Below are positions 1 through 6,501 of a DNA stretch of 19,016 nt, piece after piece. This DNA is from Legionellales bacterium. Lineage in GTDB: Bacteria; Pseudomonadota; Gammaproteobacteria; Berkiellales; Berkiellaceae. The notes beneath the pieces were generated by a model. That model searched no databases. It was not told the origin of the DNA and was given only the letters and a program-made list of their open reading frames with translations. The position numbers and the translations under genes were made by a program. Location: the NCBI GenBank assembly GCA_023266435.1, contig JAHFQF010000018.1, positions 1-19,016 of the forward strand. Reading direction: 5' to 3'. Each line of letters begins with the position of its first letter. The stretch's first letter is position 1.

Positions 1-273
1 TTCAAAGGGTAATAGCGACACAGAGCCGAGCAGCCCCAAGGATCTTTGTGTGAGCGAGCTTGAAGCTCAGCCGCCTGCACGCGGCTTTCGATTACTCTTG
101 CACACAAATCGCGTGAGAGAAGATTGGATAGACTGGCGGCTTTTGCGAGCGAAGTAGCAAAGATGCGAAGGGGTAGGCTGCGGCATCACCTCTGGATGCC
201 ACCTATGCGCGCCTAGCGGCGCTGGGCTGGGACACCTTCTTGTGCATGCACGGCGTCACTATTACCCTTTGAA
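1..273. mobile_element. MITE-like element bounded by 19-bp inverted repeats
   Basis: The first 19 bases (TTCAAAGGGTAATAGCGAC) match the reverse complement of 255-273 at 18 of 19 positions, so the segment has terminal inverted repeats. The interior is GC-richer than its surroundings and has no convincing open reading frame. It contains further short complementary stretches, for example TTTGTGTG near 45-52 against CACACAAA near 101-108, so it could fold extensively. There is no transposase. This is the form expected of a non-autonomous miniature element or a large intergenic palindromic repeat. The left end coincides with the first base of the window, so the true left boundary and any target-site duplication cannot be seen. 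A related single terminus lies at 1115-1135. A structured RNA gene is the main alternative. Confidence 0.6.
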
Positions 274-305
274 CATTCAGCATGATGATTGCAAAAGGAT
301 TGACT

Positions 306-647
306 ATGTCGGCTACGAAACCGGGATTGGATGAAAAAATTACTGTAGATAATGCTCAGTCTGCAGGGTATGCCTGGGCTTTATGGGAGAGGCTATCGAG
401 TTTTTTAACACGCCGAGACCCCAATGCTGGGAGCGTTTCACAGAGCACATTACCGTGCTTGAGTCCTTATAGACGCCCAATATTAACTGTATTTGATAGA
501 TTTTTTGTCGATCCTGCTGCTTTTCCAGCGGAGCCTGAGGAAGTATCCGTAGTGTACGAGGAAACAGAAGAAACGGATGAGCCGGATCCAGATGCGCGCA
601 ATCCAATGAGGTTTGAATTTCCTGGATGGCGGAAGTTTTTCGGCTGA
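306..647 (+). CDS. Small hypothetical protein with acidic C-terminal half
   Basis: This frame encodes about 113 residues from ATG 306. That start is chosen because AAGGA (295-299) lies 6 nt upstream; the in-frame ATGs at 282 and 285 have no Shine-Dalgarno sequence. I do not recognise the protein. It has no signal peptide and no obvious membrane segment. The first half is mixed and includes a tryptophan/arginine patch (WALWERL, RRDPN), and the middle reads PYRRPILTVFDRFF. After that comes a strongly acidic stretch rich in Glu/Asp and Pro (about residues 75-100), then an aromatic/basic end (FPGWRKFFG). It starts 32 nt after the inverted-repeat element at 1-273 and stops 3 nt before the palindromic element at 651, so it is boxed in by repeats. 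A competing minus-strand frame (340-753) begins inside that palindrome and has no ribosome binding site, so the plus-strand call is preferred. Whether it is expressed is uncertain. Confidence 0.45.
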   Translation: MSATKPGLDEKITVDNAQSAGYAWALWERLSSFLTRRDPNAGSVSQSTLPCLSPYRRPILTVFDRFFVDPAAFPAEPEEVSVVYEETEETDEPDPDARNPMRFEFPGWRKFFG

Positions 648-650
648 TAC

Positions 651-806
651 TATACCCAAGATACTCCAAAATACCTGTTTCTAGCTGCTCAAATTTAGCC
701 ATCTGCAGCCTTACTCTCCTCGCTTGACGATTACTCAGCTCGGAAAACTTCATCTGGTTAAATTCGCTTTGCTATCAACTACGTATTTTAAAGTATCTTG
801 GGTATA
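651..806. mobile_element. 156-bp imperfect palindrome with 23-bp terminal inverted repeats (MITE-like)
   Basis: Bases 651-673 and the reverse complement of 784-806 agree at 21 of 23 positions; both ends begin TATACCCAAGATACT. The complementarity continues inward: TAGC, AATTTA, CCA and TG.AG blocks recur in order on both arms, so nearly the whole element can fold back on itself. The outermost TA at each end could be a duplicated TA target, as in mariner/IS630-type elements, but this is inference from one copy. It sits 3 nt after the stop of the small plus-strand gene and 9 nt beyond the stop of the HPr gene. It therefore occupies a convergent intergenic gap and may also act as a bidirectional transcription end. 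No transposase is present. Confidence 0.7.
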
Positions 807-815
807 CGTGAACGC

Positions 816-1088
816 TTAAATTGCTTCACCGAATTTATCGGCGATCAGTTGAGCTAACGCATCCAAAGCTTCTTGGCAATCAGTGCCGGTGATAGACAGT
901 GCTAAGTGTTCTCCTTGAGAAATACCGAGCATCATCACACCCATAATACTTTTACCGTTGGCTTGGTGATTTTTATATTGTACAATCACTTCACTAGAAA
1001 AACGGGCAGCCGTTTTGACAAATTTCGCTGCTGCTCGCGCATGTAGTCCTAATTGGTTAATGATTTGTAGTTCTTTATAACAATTCAT
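816..1088 (-). CDS. ptsH: HPr-family phosphocarrier protein (NPr/HPr)
   Basis: At 90 residues this is the usual HPr length. HPr carries a phosphoryl group on a histidine from enzyme I to EIIA proteins in the cytoplasm. The phospho-accepting His16 sits in the canonical LGLHARAAAKFV motif (residues 13-24). The second regulatory site is also present, in GKSIMGVMML (45-54), where Ser47 matches the serine that HPr kinase modifies; an hprK gene lies upstream in the same cluster. The gene is the last of the minus-strand run, but a 193-nt gap separates it from the EIIA gene and no clear Shine-Dalgarno precedes the ATG, so it may have its own promoter or be poorly translated. No enzyme I gene (ptsP or ptsI) and no sugar permease is in the window, so a regulatory PTS-Ntr role is likely. 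The name npr would be equally defensible. Confidence 0.93.
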   Translation of the reverse strand: MNCYKELQIINQLGLHARAAAKFVKTAARFSSEVIVQYKNHQANGKSIMGVMMLGISQGEHLALSITGTDCQEALDALAQLIADKFGEAI

Positions 1089-1281
1089 AAGTAAGCATTT
1101 AGCCTGTGTAACTGTTTAAAGGGCAATAGTGACACTTAGAAAACTGAGTAGATTGACGCAACTTTTTCGTGAAAGATTGGCCAAGTTACGCAGTTCCTTA
1201 ATATTATTTGAATGCCTACCAGCCTGTAGGACGACTAACGCTGACTGTTATAGGCAGTGTATCGCATACTCGATTTGACGG
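1089..1281. other. Non-coding gap between the EIIA and HPr genes
   Basis: This stretch holds no supported gene. It contains the solo terminal repeat at 1115-1135 and several short hairpin-forming pairs. Examples are CGCAACTT/AAGTTACG around 1158-1190 (one mismatch) and a small GCCTAC...GTAGG hairpin near 1215-1231. An 8-bp perfect inverted repeat, ATCGCATA (1261-1268) and TATGCGAT (1292-1299), spans the EIIA stop codon. No strong promoter for the HPr gene is visible on the minus strand, although an AT-rich TAATAT word occurs near 1203. Confidence 0.5.
1115..1135 (+). repeat. Solo copy of the terminal repeat seen at 1-273
   Basis: TTTAAAGGGCAATAGTGAC plus the following AC matches bases 1-21 of the window at 18 of 21 positions, in the same orientation. 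Downstream similarity continues weakly (AGA...GAGTAG against AGA...GAGCAG). No clear partner inverted repeat is found before 1281. It looks like the remnant of a decayed copy of the same element family, lying in the gap upstream of the HPr gene. Confidence 0.5.
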
Positions 1282-1299
1282 CTAGCAATGATATGCGAT
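1261..1299. repeat. 8-bp inverted repeat across the EIIA stop codon
   Basis: ATCGCATA at 1261-1268 and TATGCGAT at 1292-1299 are exact reverse complements, separated by 23 nt that include the EIIA stop codon. On the minus-strand transcript this could form a hairpin at the end of the EIIA reading frame. There is no following T tract, so it is more likely a processing or stabilising hairpin than an intrinsic terminator. A chance repeat is possible. Confidence 0.35.
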
Positions 1300-1710
1300 T
1301 TCTTGCATTTTGGGCAATTTACGACGATAAAACACGCCTTCTTTACCACCACTGAGCGCTTTTTCTAATAATTTAGCTAAAGATAAGTTTGGATAATTAC
1401 ATAGACGAATTAACATAGGCAGGTTAAGACCAGAGATCACTTCTACAGCATGATAGGATTGAGCAACGGCTTGTGCGATGTTTGCGGGTGTGGCACCAAA
1501 CAGATCGGTAATGACCAGTACACCCATGCCTTTGTCTAATAAGGCGACGTGTTTCTTAGCCAAATGGGCTAAATTGTCTGCAGAATGATGATGATTGACT
1601 GAGAGCAGCTGAATTTTCAGAGGTAGTTCTTGGTCAAATGTCTGGTTTAGAACCTCCAGAAACGCTTCTCCAACACCTTGGTGAGCAATTAATAAAATAC
1701 CGACGCCCAT
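1282..1710 (-). CDS. manX: PTS EIIA component, mannose/fructose (EIIA-Man) family
   Basis: The protein is about 142 residues from the ATG at 1710. This start is chosen because AAGGAG lies 7 nt upstream and because MGVGILLIAHQGVGEAF is the typical EIIA-Man beginning; the longer frame to 1752 would add 14 unlikely residues overlapping rapZ. The phosphorylatable histidine is His10 (LIAHQ). The segment GMGVLVITDLFGATPANIA is the family's conserved region, followed by EVISGLNLPMLIRL. The length equals a single EIIA domain; EIIB, EIIC and EIID are absent, so it cannot transport sugar alone and is probably a phospho-sensor fed by HPr. Only one base separates it from the rapZ stop, so the two are translationally close. 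Similar single EIIA-Man genes follow rapZ in other hprK-bearing proteobacteria; the symbol manX is used loosely. Confidence 0.9.
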   Translation of the reverse strand: MGVGILLIAHQGVGEAFLEVLNQTFDQELPLKIQLLSVNHHHSADNLAHLAKKHVALLDKGMGVLVITDLFGATPANIAQAVAQSYHAVEVISGLNLPMLIRLCNYPNLSLAKLLEKALSGGKEGVFYRRKLPKMQEIAYHC

Positions 1711-1711
1711 G

Positions 1712-2572
1712 TCATAACTCCTTGTTAATAATAATATCTCGATGATGCACAATTAATTGGTAAGATTCTTTTTTTAAGTGCTCATATAGCCAGTTCGCGA
1801 TATACACTGAACGATGTTGCCCACCAGTACAGCCAATGGCAACGGTCAAATAACTACGATTGTCTTTAGAAAATTCGGGAATCCAAGTCATTAAAAAATC
1901 ATAAATATTTTTTTGCATGGTTTGTACTAAGGGTTCTTTGTCAAAAAACGCTTTCACAGGCGCCTCCAAGCCCGTATAGGATCGTAATTCAGGTTGCCAA
2001 TAAGGGTTCGGTAAACAGCGTACATCAAAAATATAATCTGCTTCTGCAGGAGAGCCTTGTTTAAAAGCAAAAGATTGCAGCAATATTTGCAGTTGCGGCA
2101 CAGTTTGCTGAGCAAAACGCTCTTTAATCAGGTGCTTTAATTGAGAGGTGGTAAGTTTGCTGGTATTCATTGTGATATCAGCCAGCTCTGCAATCGGACG
2201 TAATAAAGCATGCTCTTTTTGTATTGCAGTAATCAAAGGTACTGTCTCTGAGCTTAATGGGTGTTTACGTCTGGTTTCACTAAAGCGCTGCAATAAAATG
2301 GAGTCTTCGGCATCCAAGTATAAAATGCGGCAAGCATTACGCGGCTGCCTGAGATCAGCCAGGACCTCTTTTAAAAAAGAAAGATCGGTTGGTAAATTAC
2401 GTGCGTCTAGACTGACTGCGACATGCGAGTGTTTTTTGTTGATAATGTCATAAAGTTGCGGGCCTAATTCGACAGGTAGGTTATCAATACAATAATAACC
2501 AAGATCTTCTAAGACATTTAAGGAGATTGTCTTACCCGACCCAGATCTACCGCTGACAATTAGTAATTGCAT
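1712..2572 (-). CDS. rapZ: RapZ/YvcJ family nucleotide-binding protein
   Basis: At 286 residues this matches RapZ (284 in E. coli). The Walker A motif GRSGSGKT lies at residues 8-15, followed by the characteristic LEDLGYYCIDNLP. The N-terminal half is the P-loop NTPase-like domain. The C-terminal half contains the family signature GCTGGQHRSVYIANWL. In E. coli RapZ binds the small RNAs GlmY and GlmZ through a basic patch in this C-terminal domain and so controls glucosamine-6-phosphate synthase. Here the protein ends HHRDIIINKEL and lacks the Lys/Arg cluster at the extreme C-terminus of the enterobacterial protein, so sRNA binding in the same manner is doubtful. Its start overlaps the end of hprK by 13 nt, and its stop lies one base from the EIIA start, so it is part of the operon. 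The likely role is sensing or regulating envelope precursor supply. Confidence 0.95.
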   Translation of the reverse strand: MQLLIVSGRSGSGKTISLNVLEDLGYYCIDNLPVELGPQLYDIINKKHSHVAVSLDARNLPTDLSFLKEVLADLRQPRNACRILYLDAEDSILLQRFSETRRKHPLSSETVPLITAIQKEHALLRPIAELADITMNTSKLTTSQLKHLIKERFAQQTVPQLQILLQSFAFKQGSPAEADYIFDVRCLPNPYWQPELRSYTGLEAPVKAFFDKEPLVQTMQKNIYDFLMTWIPEFSKDNRSYLTVAIGCTGGQHRSVYIANWLYEHLKKESYQLIVHHRDIIINKEL

Positions 2573-3087
2573 GCAATCTGCTCAATTTGGACAATTGTTT
2601 TAATTAGGGTTGGCATTGCTGAAAACTCTGCGATAGGCAGGGAAATCGTTTTTATTGCAAAGCCATTATATAGTTTTTGTGTCACATTCCAACCTACTCC
2701 AGGATATTCTGGCATAGATTGAGGCGTCATTTCAATCAAATCTACTGCCAAATGCACAGGATATTTTTTAATCAAGCTATCAGACCCAAAAACAGTAGGA
2801 ATATTGATAATCCCATAGCCGCGTAATTCTAATTGACCCAATAATGCTAAAGGTGCTTGTCCTTCTAAGGTATTTTGATTGTTGCACAGCAGCACGGAGT
2901 CATCAGCCACTAATTGATGGCCTTGGTGTAGCAGCATAAAAGCAAGCATACTCTTTCCTATGCCACTTTTTCCGAGCAATAAAACGCCCCAGCCGTGAAT
3001 AACAAGAAGTGTTCCATGCTGATTACAGAAATTAGGTGTTTTATTAAAGGGTAGGGCTAACTGCTTGGTCATGTAACTGTAAAGCAT
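2560..3087 (-). CDS. hprK: HPr kinase/phosphorylase, short single-domain form
   Basis: HprK phosphorylates a serine of HPr using ATP. The frame encodes 175 residues, whereas classical HprK is about 310. The N-terminal domain is missing and only the C-terminal kinase domain is present, like the short forms known in alphaproteobacteria. Visible motifs are His24-Gly25 before the P-loop, Walker A GKSGIGKS (39-46), the acidic pair ADD (61-63) after GHQLV, and the LELRGYGIINI signature (86-96). The residue after the P-loop is Met47 where many HprK have Glu, and the PGRN motif of the long form is not seen. The start is uncertain: ATG 3087 has GAGGAG but only 1-2 nt away, and ATG 3072 is the alternative. 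The start overlaps the upstream ptsN by 29-44 nt, so there is no room for the missing domain. Confidence 0.88.
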   Translation of the reverse strand: MLYSYMTKQLALPFNKTPNFCNQHGTLLVIHGWGVLLLGKSGIGKSMLAFMLLHQGHQLVADDSVLLCNNQNTLEGQAPLALLGQLELRGYGIINIPTVFGSDSLIKKYPVHLAVDLIEMTPQSMPEYPGVGWNVTQKLYNGFAIKTISLPIAEFSAMPTLIKTIVQIEQIACNY

Positions 3088-3532
3088 TCTCCTCGATTAA
3101 ACAGCGATATAATGCTTCGTCAGTAGTGGCTGCTCGTATCTGACTTAGATGCGCAGAATTTTTAAAGCAGCGAATACAATGACTGAGTAATTTAAGATAT
3201 TGATTGGAGTCATCGTTAGGAAGCAATAATGCCAAACAGAGATCAACAGGGTGATTTTCAGTATCGTCGTAATCGAGCGGTTTTTTTAAATGTAAACACA
3301 GTGCAATCGGTTTTTGTAATAACGCGAAGCGTGCGTGGGGTATGGCAATACCTTTATCCAAATAAGTACTACCAATACGCTCTCTCCCTAAGAGACCATC
3401 CATGATCATAGTAGGATTTAAACCGCAGTAGGGGTTGATGGCTAGGTTGCTGATCGTATCAAATAAACACTTTTTGCTTTGAGCGGTAAAACGTGCCTTG
3501 ACATGATCAGGATGCAATACATTTTTTAACAT
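3044..3532 (-). CDS. ptsN: Nitrogen-regulatory PTS protein EIIA-Ntr
   Basis: The 162-residue protein is the right size for PtsN (EIIA-Ntr), the terminal acceptor of the regulatory PTS. The active histidine is His66 in DKGIAIPHAR (59-68), preceded by the family hallmark LLGRERIGSTYL (47-58). In other bacteria EIIA-Ntr controls potassium transport, stress responses and nitrogen-linked regulation according to its phosphorylation state. It sits between hpf and hprK, 11 nt after the hpf stop, and its 3' end overlaps the start of hprK, which suggests coupled translation. The C-terminal tail after residue 145 (LQLHDQAVSPTL) is unremarkable. No strong Shine-Dalgarno is seen before the ATG. Confidence 0.95.
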   Translation of the reverse strand: MLKNVLHPDHVKARFTAQSKKCLFDTISNLAINPYCGLNPTMIMDGLLGRERIGSTYLDKGIAIPHARFALLQKPIALCLHLKKPLDYDDTENHPVDLCLALLLPNDDSNQYLKLLSHCIRCFKNSAHLSQIRAATTDEALYRCLIEENALQLHDQAVSPTL

Positions 3533-3543
3533 GTTTGGCTCAA

Positions 3544-3876
3544 CTAAAATTCCTCATCGGAATCAGGATGTCGCATATTTTCTCCTGAATGATCTTTTAA
3601 TTTTTCTTTATATTTTACAATTTGTGTATTGAGTTTATCTACCATTTTATCAATGCTCATATACATGTCTTCGCACTCATGATTTGCATGCAGATCGGCG
3701 CCTGAAAGATTCACTGTGGCCTCAGCTTTATGTTGATATTTTTTATCCACCGAGAGCACGACGTGGACGTGGATGATTTTGGTGAATTTTTTCTCTATTT
3801 TTTCCATTTTTTTAGTAATGTGTTCTTTGAGTGCTGCAGTAATTTCAATGTGGTTACCGGTAACATCAATTAGCAT
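3544..3876 (-). CDS. hpf: Ribosome hibernation promoting factor, short form
   Basis: From ATG 3876 the protein has 110 residues. That start is chosen because AAGGAG lies 6 nt upstream and the family begins MLIDVTGNHIEIT; the longer frame to 3909 would overlap rpoN. HPF binds the 30S decoding region and inactivates ribosomes as 100S dimers in stationary phase. The sequence shows the single S30AE/YfiA domain: an N-terminal strand, the helix ALKEHITKKMEKIEKKFTK with many lysines, HVHVVLSVDKKYQHKAEATV, and ANHECEDMYMSIDKMVDKLNTQI. The C-terminal dimerisation domain of long HPF is absent, and the tail is short and acidic (HPDSDEEF). The gene lies 10 nt downstream of rpoN, the same order as in E. 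coli. Confidence 0.95.
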   Translation of the reverse strand: MLIDVTGNHIEITAALKEHITKKMEKIEKKFTKIIHVHVVLSVDKKYQHKAEATVNLSGADLHANHECEDMYMSIDKMVDKLNTQIVKYKEKLKDHSGENMRHPDSDEEF

Positions 3877-3886
3877 AATTGACTCC

Positions 3887-5257
3887 TTAGGTAAATTGTT
3901 TACGTTCATGGGAAGGGGGGATACTTAATGCCTCTCGATACTTGGCAATAGTACGTCGCGCTATTTTAATGCCTTGATCGGACAAGGCAGTAGACAATTG
4001 ATTATCACTTAAAGGATGTTGAGGATTTTCTGCAGCAATGAGTTTTTTTAACACGGCTCTGATTGCTGTAGCAGAACATGAGCCACCTTCTGCCGTAGCC
4101 AATTGGCTAGAGAAGAAGTATTTGAGCTCAAAAATACCACGGGGAGTATGGATATACTTTTGGGTCGTGACTCTAGAAATCGTAGATTCATGCATATCCA
4201 GGGCCTCGGCGACTTCACTGAGTATCAGGGGTTTCATGGCTTCTTCGCCATATTCTAAAAAGTCTTTTTGTTTTTCGACGATACAAACAATGACATTTTT
4301 TAAGGTTTCCTGACGATTTTCTAAACTTTTTAAAAACCATTTGGCTTCTTGTAATTGATTTTTAATAAATTGATTGTCTCGACTGGAGTCCGCTTTTCGG
4401 ATAAGGCCGGCATAACTCTGATTAATCCTAACGTGAGGAATGGTTTCAAAGTTTAATTGCACTACCCATTGTGTATCGACTTTTCTGACAAAGGCATCAG
4501 GCACAATGTATTGAGTATTTTGTTGACCGATTTCTAAACCAGGCTTTGGGTTTAAGCCTTGGATCAACGCTAAGAGGGTCTCTACTTGTGTGGCGTCGAT
4601 ATGTAGTTTTTTCATCAAACTATTTTTATCTTTTTTTGCCACTTCATTTAAGTAGTGATTCAGCGTGAGCATGATGGCATTAAATAGAGGGTGTGCAGAA
4701 AAAAACTGTTTGGCTTGGATACATAAGCATTCACTTAAATTTCTTGCAGCAACACCAATGGGATCAAAGTGTTGAATGCGATGTAAAACAGCGTGCGCTT
4801 CTTCGATCGAGCAATCAGACTCAGCAAATAAATTTTCTATAATTTCTTCCAGTGAGGTCGTGAGATAACCCTCTTCATTGATGCTTTCGATGATGCGCTC
4901 TGCGATAGAGAAATCTACGTCTGTAAAGCAGCTCAAATGCAGTTGCCAAAACAAATGATCTTGCAGCGTTTCTTCTTGCGCGCCTCGATTGTCAAACGGG
5001 TTATTTTCATCATCTCGCGACCAATCACCTTTATGTGCTGCAATCTTAGACCAAATGTCTTTGTATTCCTCAACGACGATGGTTTCTTCTGATTTTGGTT
5101 TTTCTTCATCAATCTCAAGTAAAGGGTTATTTTCGATGGCGGTTTGAATTTCTTGTTGTAAATCTAAGGCGGACAATTGCAATAACCGAATAGCTTGCTG
5201 CAGCTGAGGCGTCATTGTGAGCTGAGTGCCCAATTTGAGTTCTAGACTAGTTTTCAT
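3887..5257 (-). CDS. rpoN: RNA polymerase sigma-54 factor
   Basis: The protein is 456 residues from ATG 5257; the frame also has an ATG at 5263 giving 458. The inner start has an AGG at better spacing (8 nt) and gives the usual MKTSLELKLGTQLTMTPQLQQAIRLLQLS activator-interacting region I. An acidic region II follows (about residues 50-85). Then come the core-binding domain and the DNA-binding part, with the helix-turn-helix ALDMHESTISRVTTQKYI and GIFELKYFFS. The RpoN box that contacts the -24 element is near the end (ARRTIAKYREALSIP). Sigma-54 needs AAA+ enhancer-binding activators, none of which is in this window. The gene begins about 13-20 nt after the lptB stop and is followed by hpf, the standard neighbourhood. 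Confidence 0.97.
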   Translation of the reverse strand: MKTSLELKLGTQLTMTPQLQQAIRLLQLSALDLQQEIQTAIENNPLLEIDEEKPKSEETIVVEEYKDIWSKIAAHKGDWSRDDENNPFDNRGAQEETLQDHLFWQLHLSCFTDVDFSIAERIIESINEEGYLTTSLEEIIENLFAESDCSIEEAHAVLHRIQHFDPIGVAARNLSECLCIQAKQFFSAHPLFNAIMLTLNHYLNEVAKKDKNSLMKKLHIDATQVETLLALIQGLNPKPGLEIGQQNTQYIVPDAFVRKVDTQWVVQLNFETIPHVRINQSYAGLIRKADSSRDNQFIKNQLQEAKWFLKSLENRQETLKNVIVCIVEKQKDFLEYGEEAMKPLILSEVAEALDMHESTISRVTTQKYIHTPRGIFELKYFFSSQLATAEGGSCSATAIRAVLKKLIAAENPQHPLSDNQLSTALSDQGIKIARRTIAKYREALSIPPSHERKQFT

Positions 5258-5276
5258 CGTCATTGCCTATAGTCTT

Positions 5277-6008
5277 TTATAATTGAAACGACTCTCCAAG
5301 ATACACAGCACGCACTTCTTCATGGACTAAAATTTCATGCGGTTTGCCTAAGGCGATAATACCACCGTCATTCAAAATATAGGCTTTATCACAAATATCT
5401 AAAGTTTCTCTGACATTATGATCGGTAATTAAAATTCCAATCCCTCGAGCCGCCAGATGTTGAATTTGATTTTTGATATCGATCACAGAAATAGGATCAA
5501 CGCCTGCAAAAGGCTCATCCAGTAAGATAAACTTTGGGTTGGCTGCCAGTGCTCGCGCAATTTCTACTCGTCGCCGCTCTCCACCAGAAAGGCTCAAACC
5601 TAAAGAATTGGCCACAGTACTTAAATGAAATTCATTGAGTAAATTATCACAAATTGCGTGACGTTCAGTTTCAGAGAGCTCGGGGCGTAACTCTAAGATA
5701 GATAAAATATTTTCTGTCACAGTGAGCTTGCGAAAAACGGAAGCTTCTTGTGGTAAATACCCCAGGCCTTTGTTCGAGCGTGCATGCATCGGTAAGCGAT
5801 CGATGTTTTCTTCATTCAATAAAATATGCCCACTATCTGGCGGTAGAATACCAGCAATCATATAGAAGCATGTAGTCTTACCTGCACCATTGGGGCCTAG
5901 CAAGCCAACCACTTCGCCGCCTTTTACAGCCAAAGAAACATCTTTGACGACTTGACGGCCACGGTAGCTTTTGGATAAATTTTTAACTTCTAAGATTGAT
6001 CTATTCAT
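5277..6008 (-). CDS. lptB: LPS export ABC transporter ATP-binding protein LptB
   Basis: LptB is the ATPase of the LptB2FG complex, which extracts LPS from the inner membrane. The 243-residue sequence has all ABC ATPase motifs: Walker A GPNGAGKT (38-45), Q-loop at Gln87 (YLPQEASVF), signature LSGGERRR (140-147), Walker B FILLDEP with Asp164-Glu165, and the switch histidine in ITDHNVRE. The opening ILEVKNLSKSYRGRQVV and the ending EVRAVYLGESF are typical of LptB. It overlaps the end of lptA by 8 nt. The membrane partners lptF and lptG are not in the window, as expected, since they are normally elsewhere in the genome. Confidence 0.97.
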   Translation of the reverse strand: MNRSILEVKNLSKSYRGRQVVKDVSLAVKGGEVVGLLGPNGAGKTTCFYMIAGILPPDSGHILLNEENIDRLPMHARSNKGLGYLPQEASVFRKLTVTENILSILELRPELSETERHAICDNLLNEFHLSTVANSLGLSLSGGERRRVEIARALAANPKFILLDEPFAGVDPISVIDIKNQIQHLAARGIGILITDHNVRETLDICDKAYILNDGGIIALGKPHEILVHEEVRAVYLGESFQL

Positions 6009-6501
6009 TATTTTTTGGGTGAATTACAATCACCGTCCGTTCGGGATGGTTGACCCCTGACTTAATTTTCTTCTCATTTAAATCATAGATAATATTGGGG
6101 CCTTTGAACAGGTAATTGTCTTGTAATAATTCAGCATCCCCCTCCAAGGTTAATAAACCAATGATAGGGTCAAAGCGAATTTCCTTAGCTTGCCCTTCTA
6201 GAGTGGGCTTACCCGTCTCAATGGCACCTTGATAAAAGGCAGGATTGCCTTTAGCGATGCAAAGCACAATGTGTCCAGCTTGGTTGCGATGCACCACCAG
6301 TTCCTCACTGTGTAGGGCTCTGGTACCTTGATTCATTAAAACGTGTCCCAAATGTTTGGCAATACCAGTCCGGGTGTCGTATTCGGCGGAGTCTGACTGA
6401 ACCTCAATGGGTGCTTTTAAGTCCGGGATGTAAGCTTGGAGTGGCAGGCAGCTTAATAGCGCGAAAAATCCGATGAGCGACTTAAAGTTGAGTTTTATCA
6501 T
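6001..6501 (-). CDS. lptA: Periplasmic LPS transport protein LptA
   Basis: The 166-residue protein begins with a Sec signal peptide: K3, a hydrophobic core SLIGFFALLSCLPL, and a probable cleavage after LQA (residues 21-23). The mature part follows the OstA/LptA beta-jellyroll pattern, opening with PIEVQSDSAEYDTRTGIAKHLGHVLMNQG. Later GNPAFYQG and a strand-rich region (KEIRFDPIIGLLTLEGDAELLQDNYLFKGPNIIYDL) fit the family. LptA oligomers form the bridge that carries LPS across the periplasm. The gene starts inside lptC (20-nt overlap) and ends inside lptB (8-nt overlap), so the three are probably translated together. It is slightly shorter than the E. coli protein (185). Confidence 0.93.
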   Translation of the reverse strand: MIKLNFKSLIGFFALLSCLPLQAYIPDLKAPIEVQSDSAEYDTRTGIAKHLGHVLMNQGTRALHSEELVVHRNQAGHIVLCIAKGNPAFYQGAIETGKPTLEGQAKEIRFDPIIGLLTLEGDAELLQDNYLFKGPNIIYDLNEKKIKSGVNHPERTVIVIHPKNNE

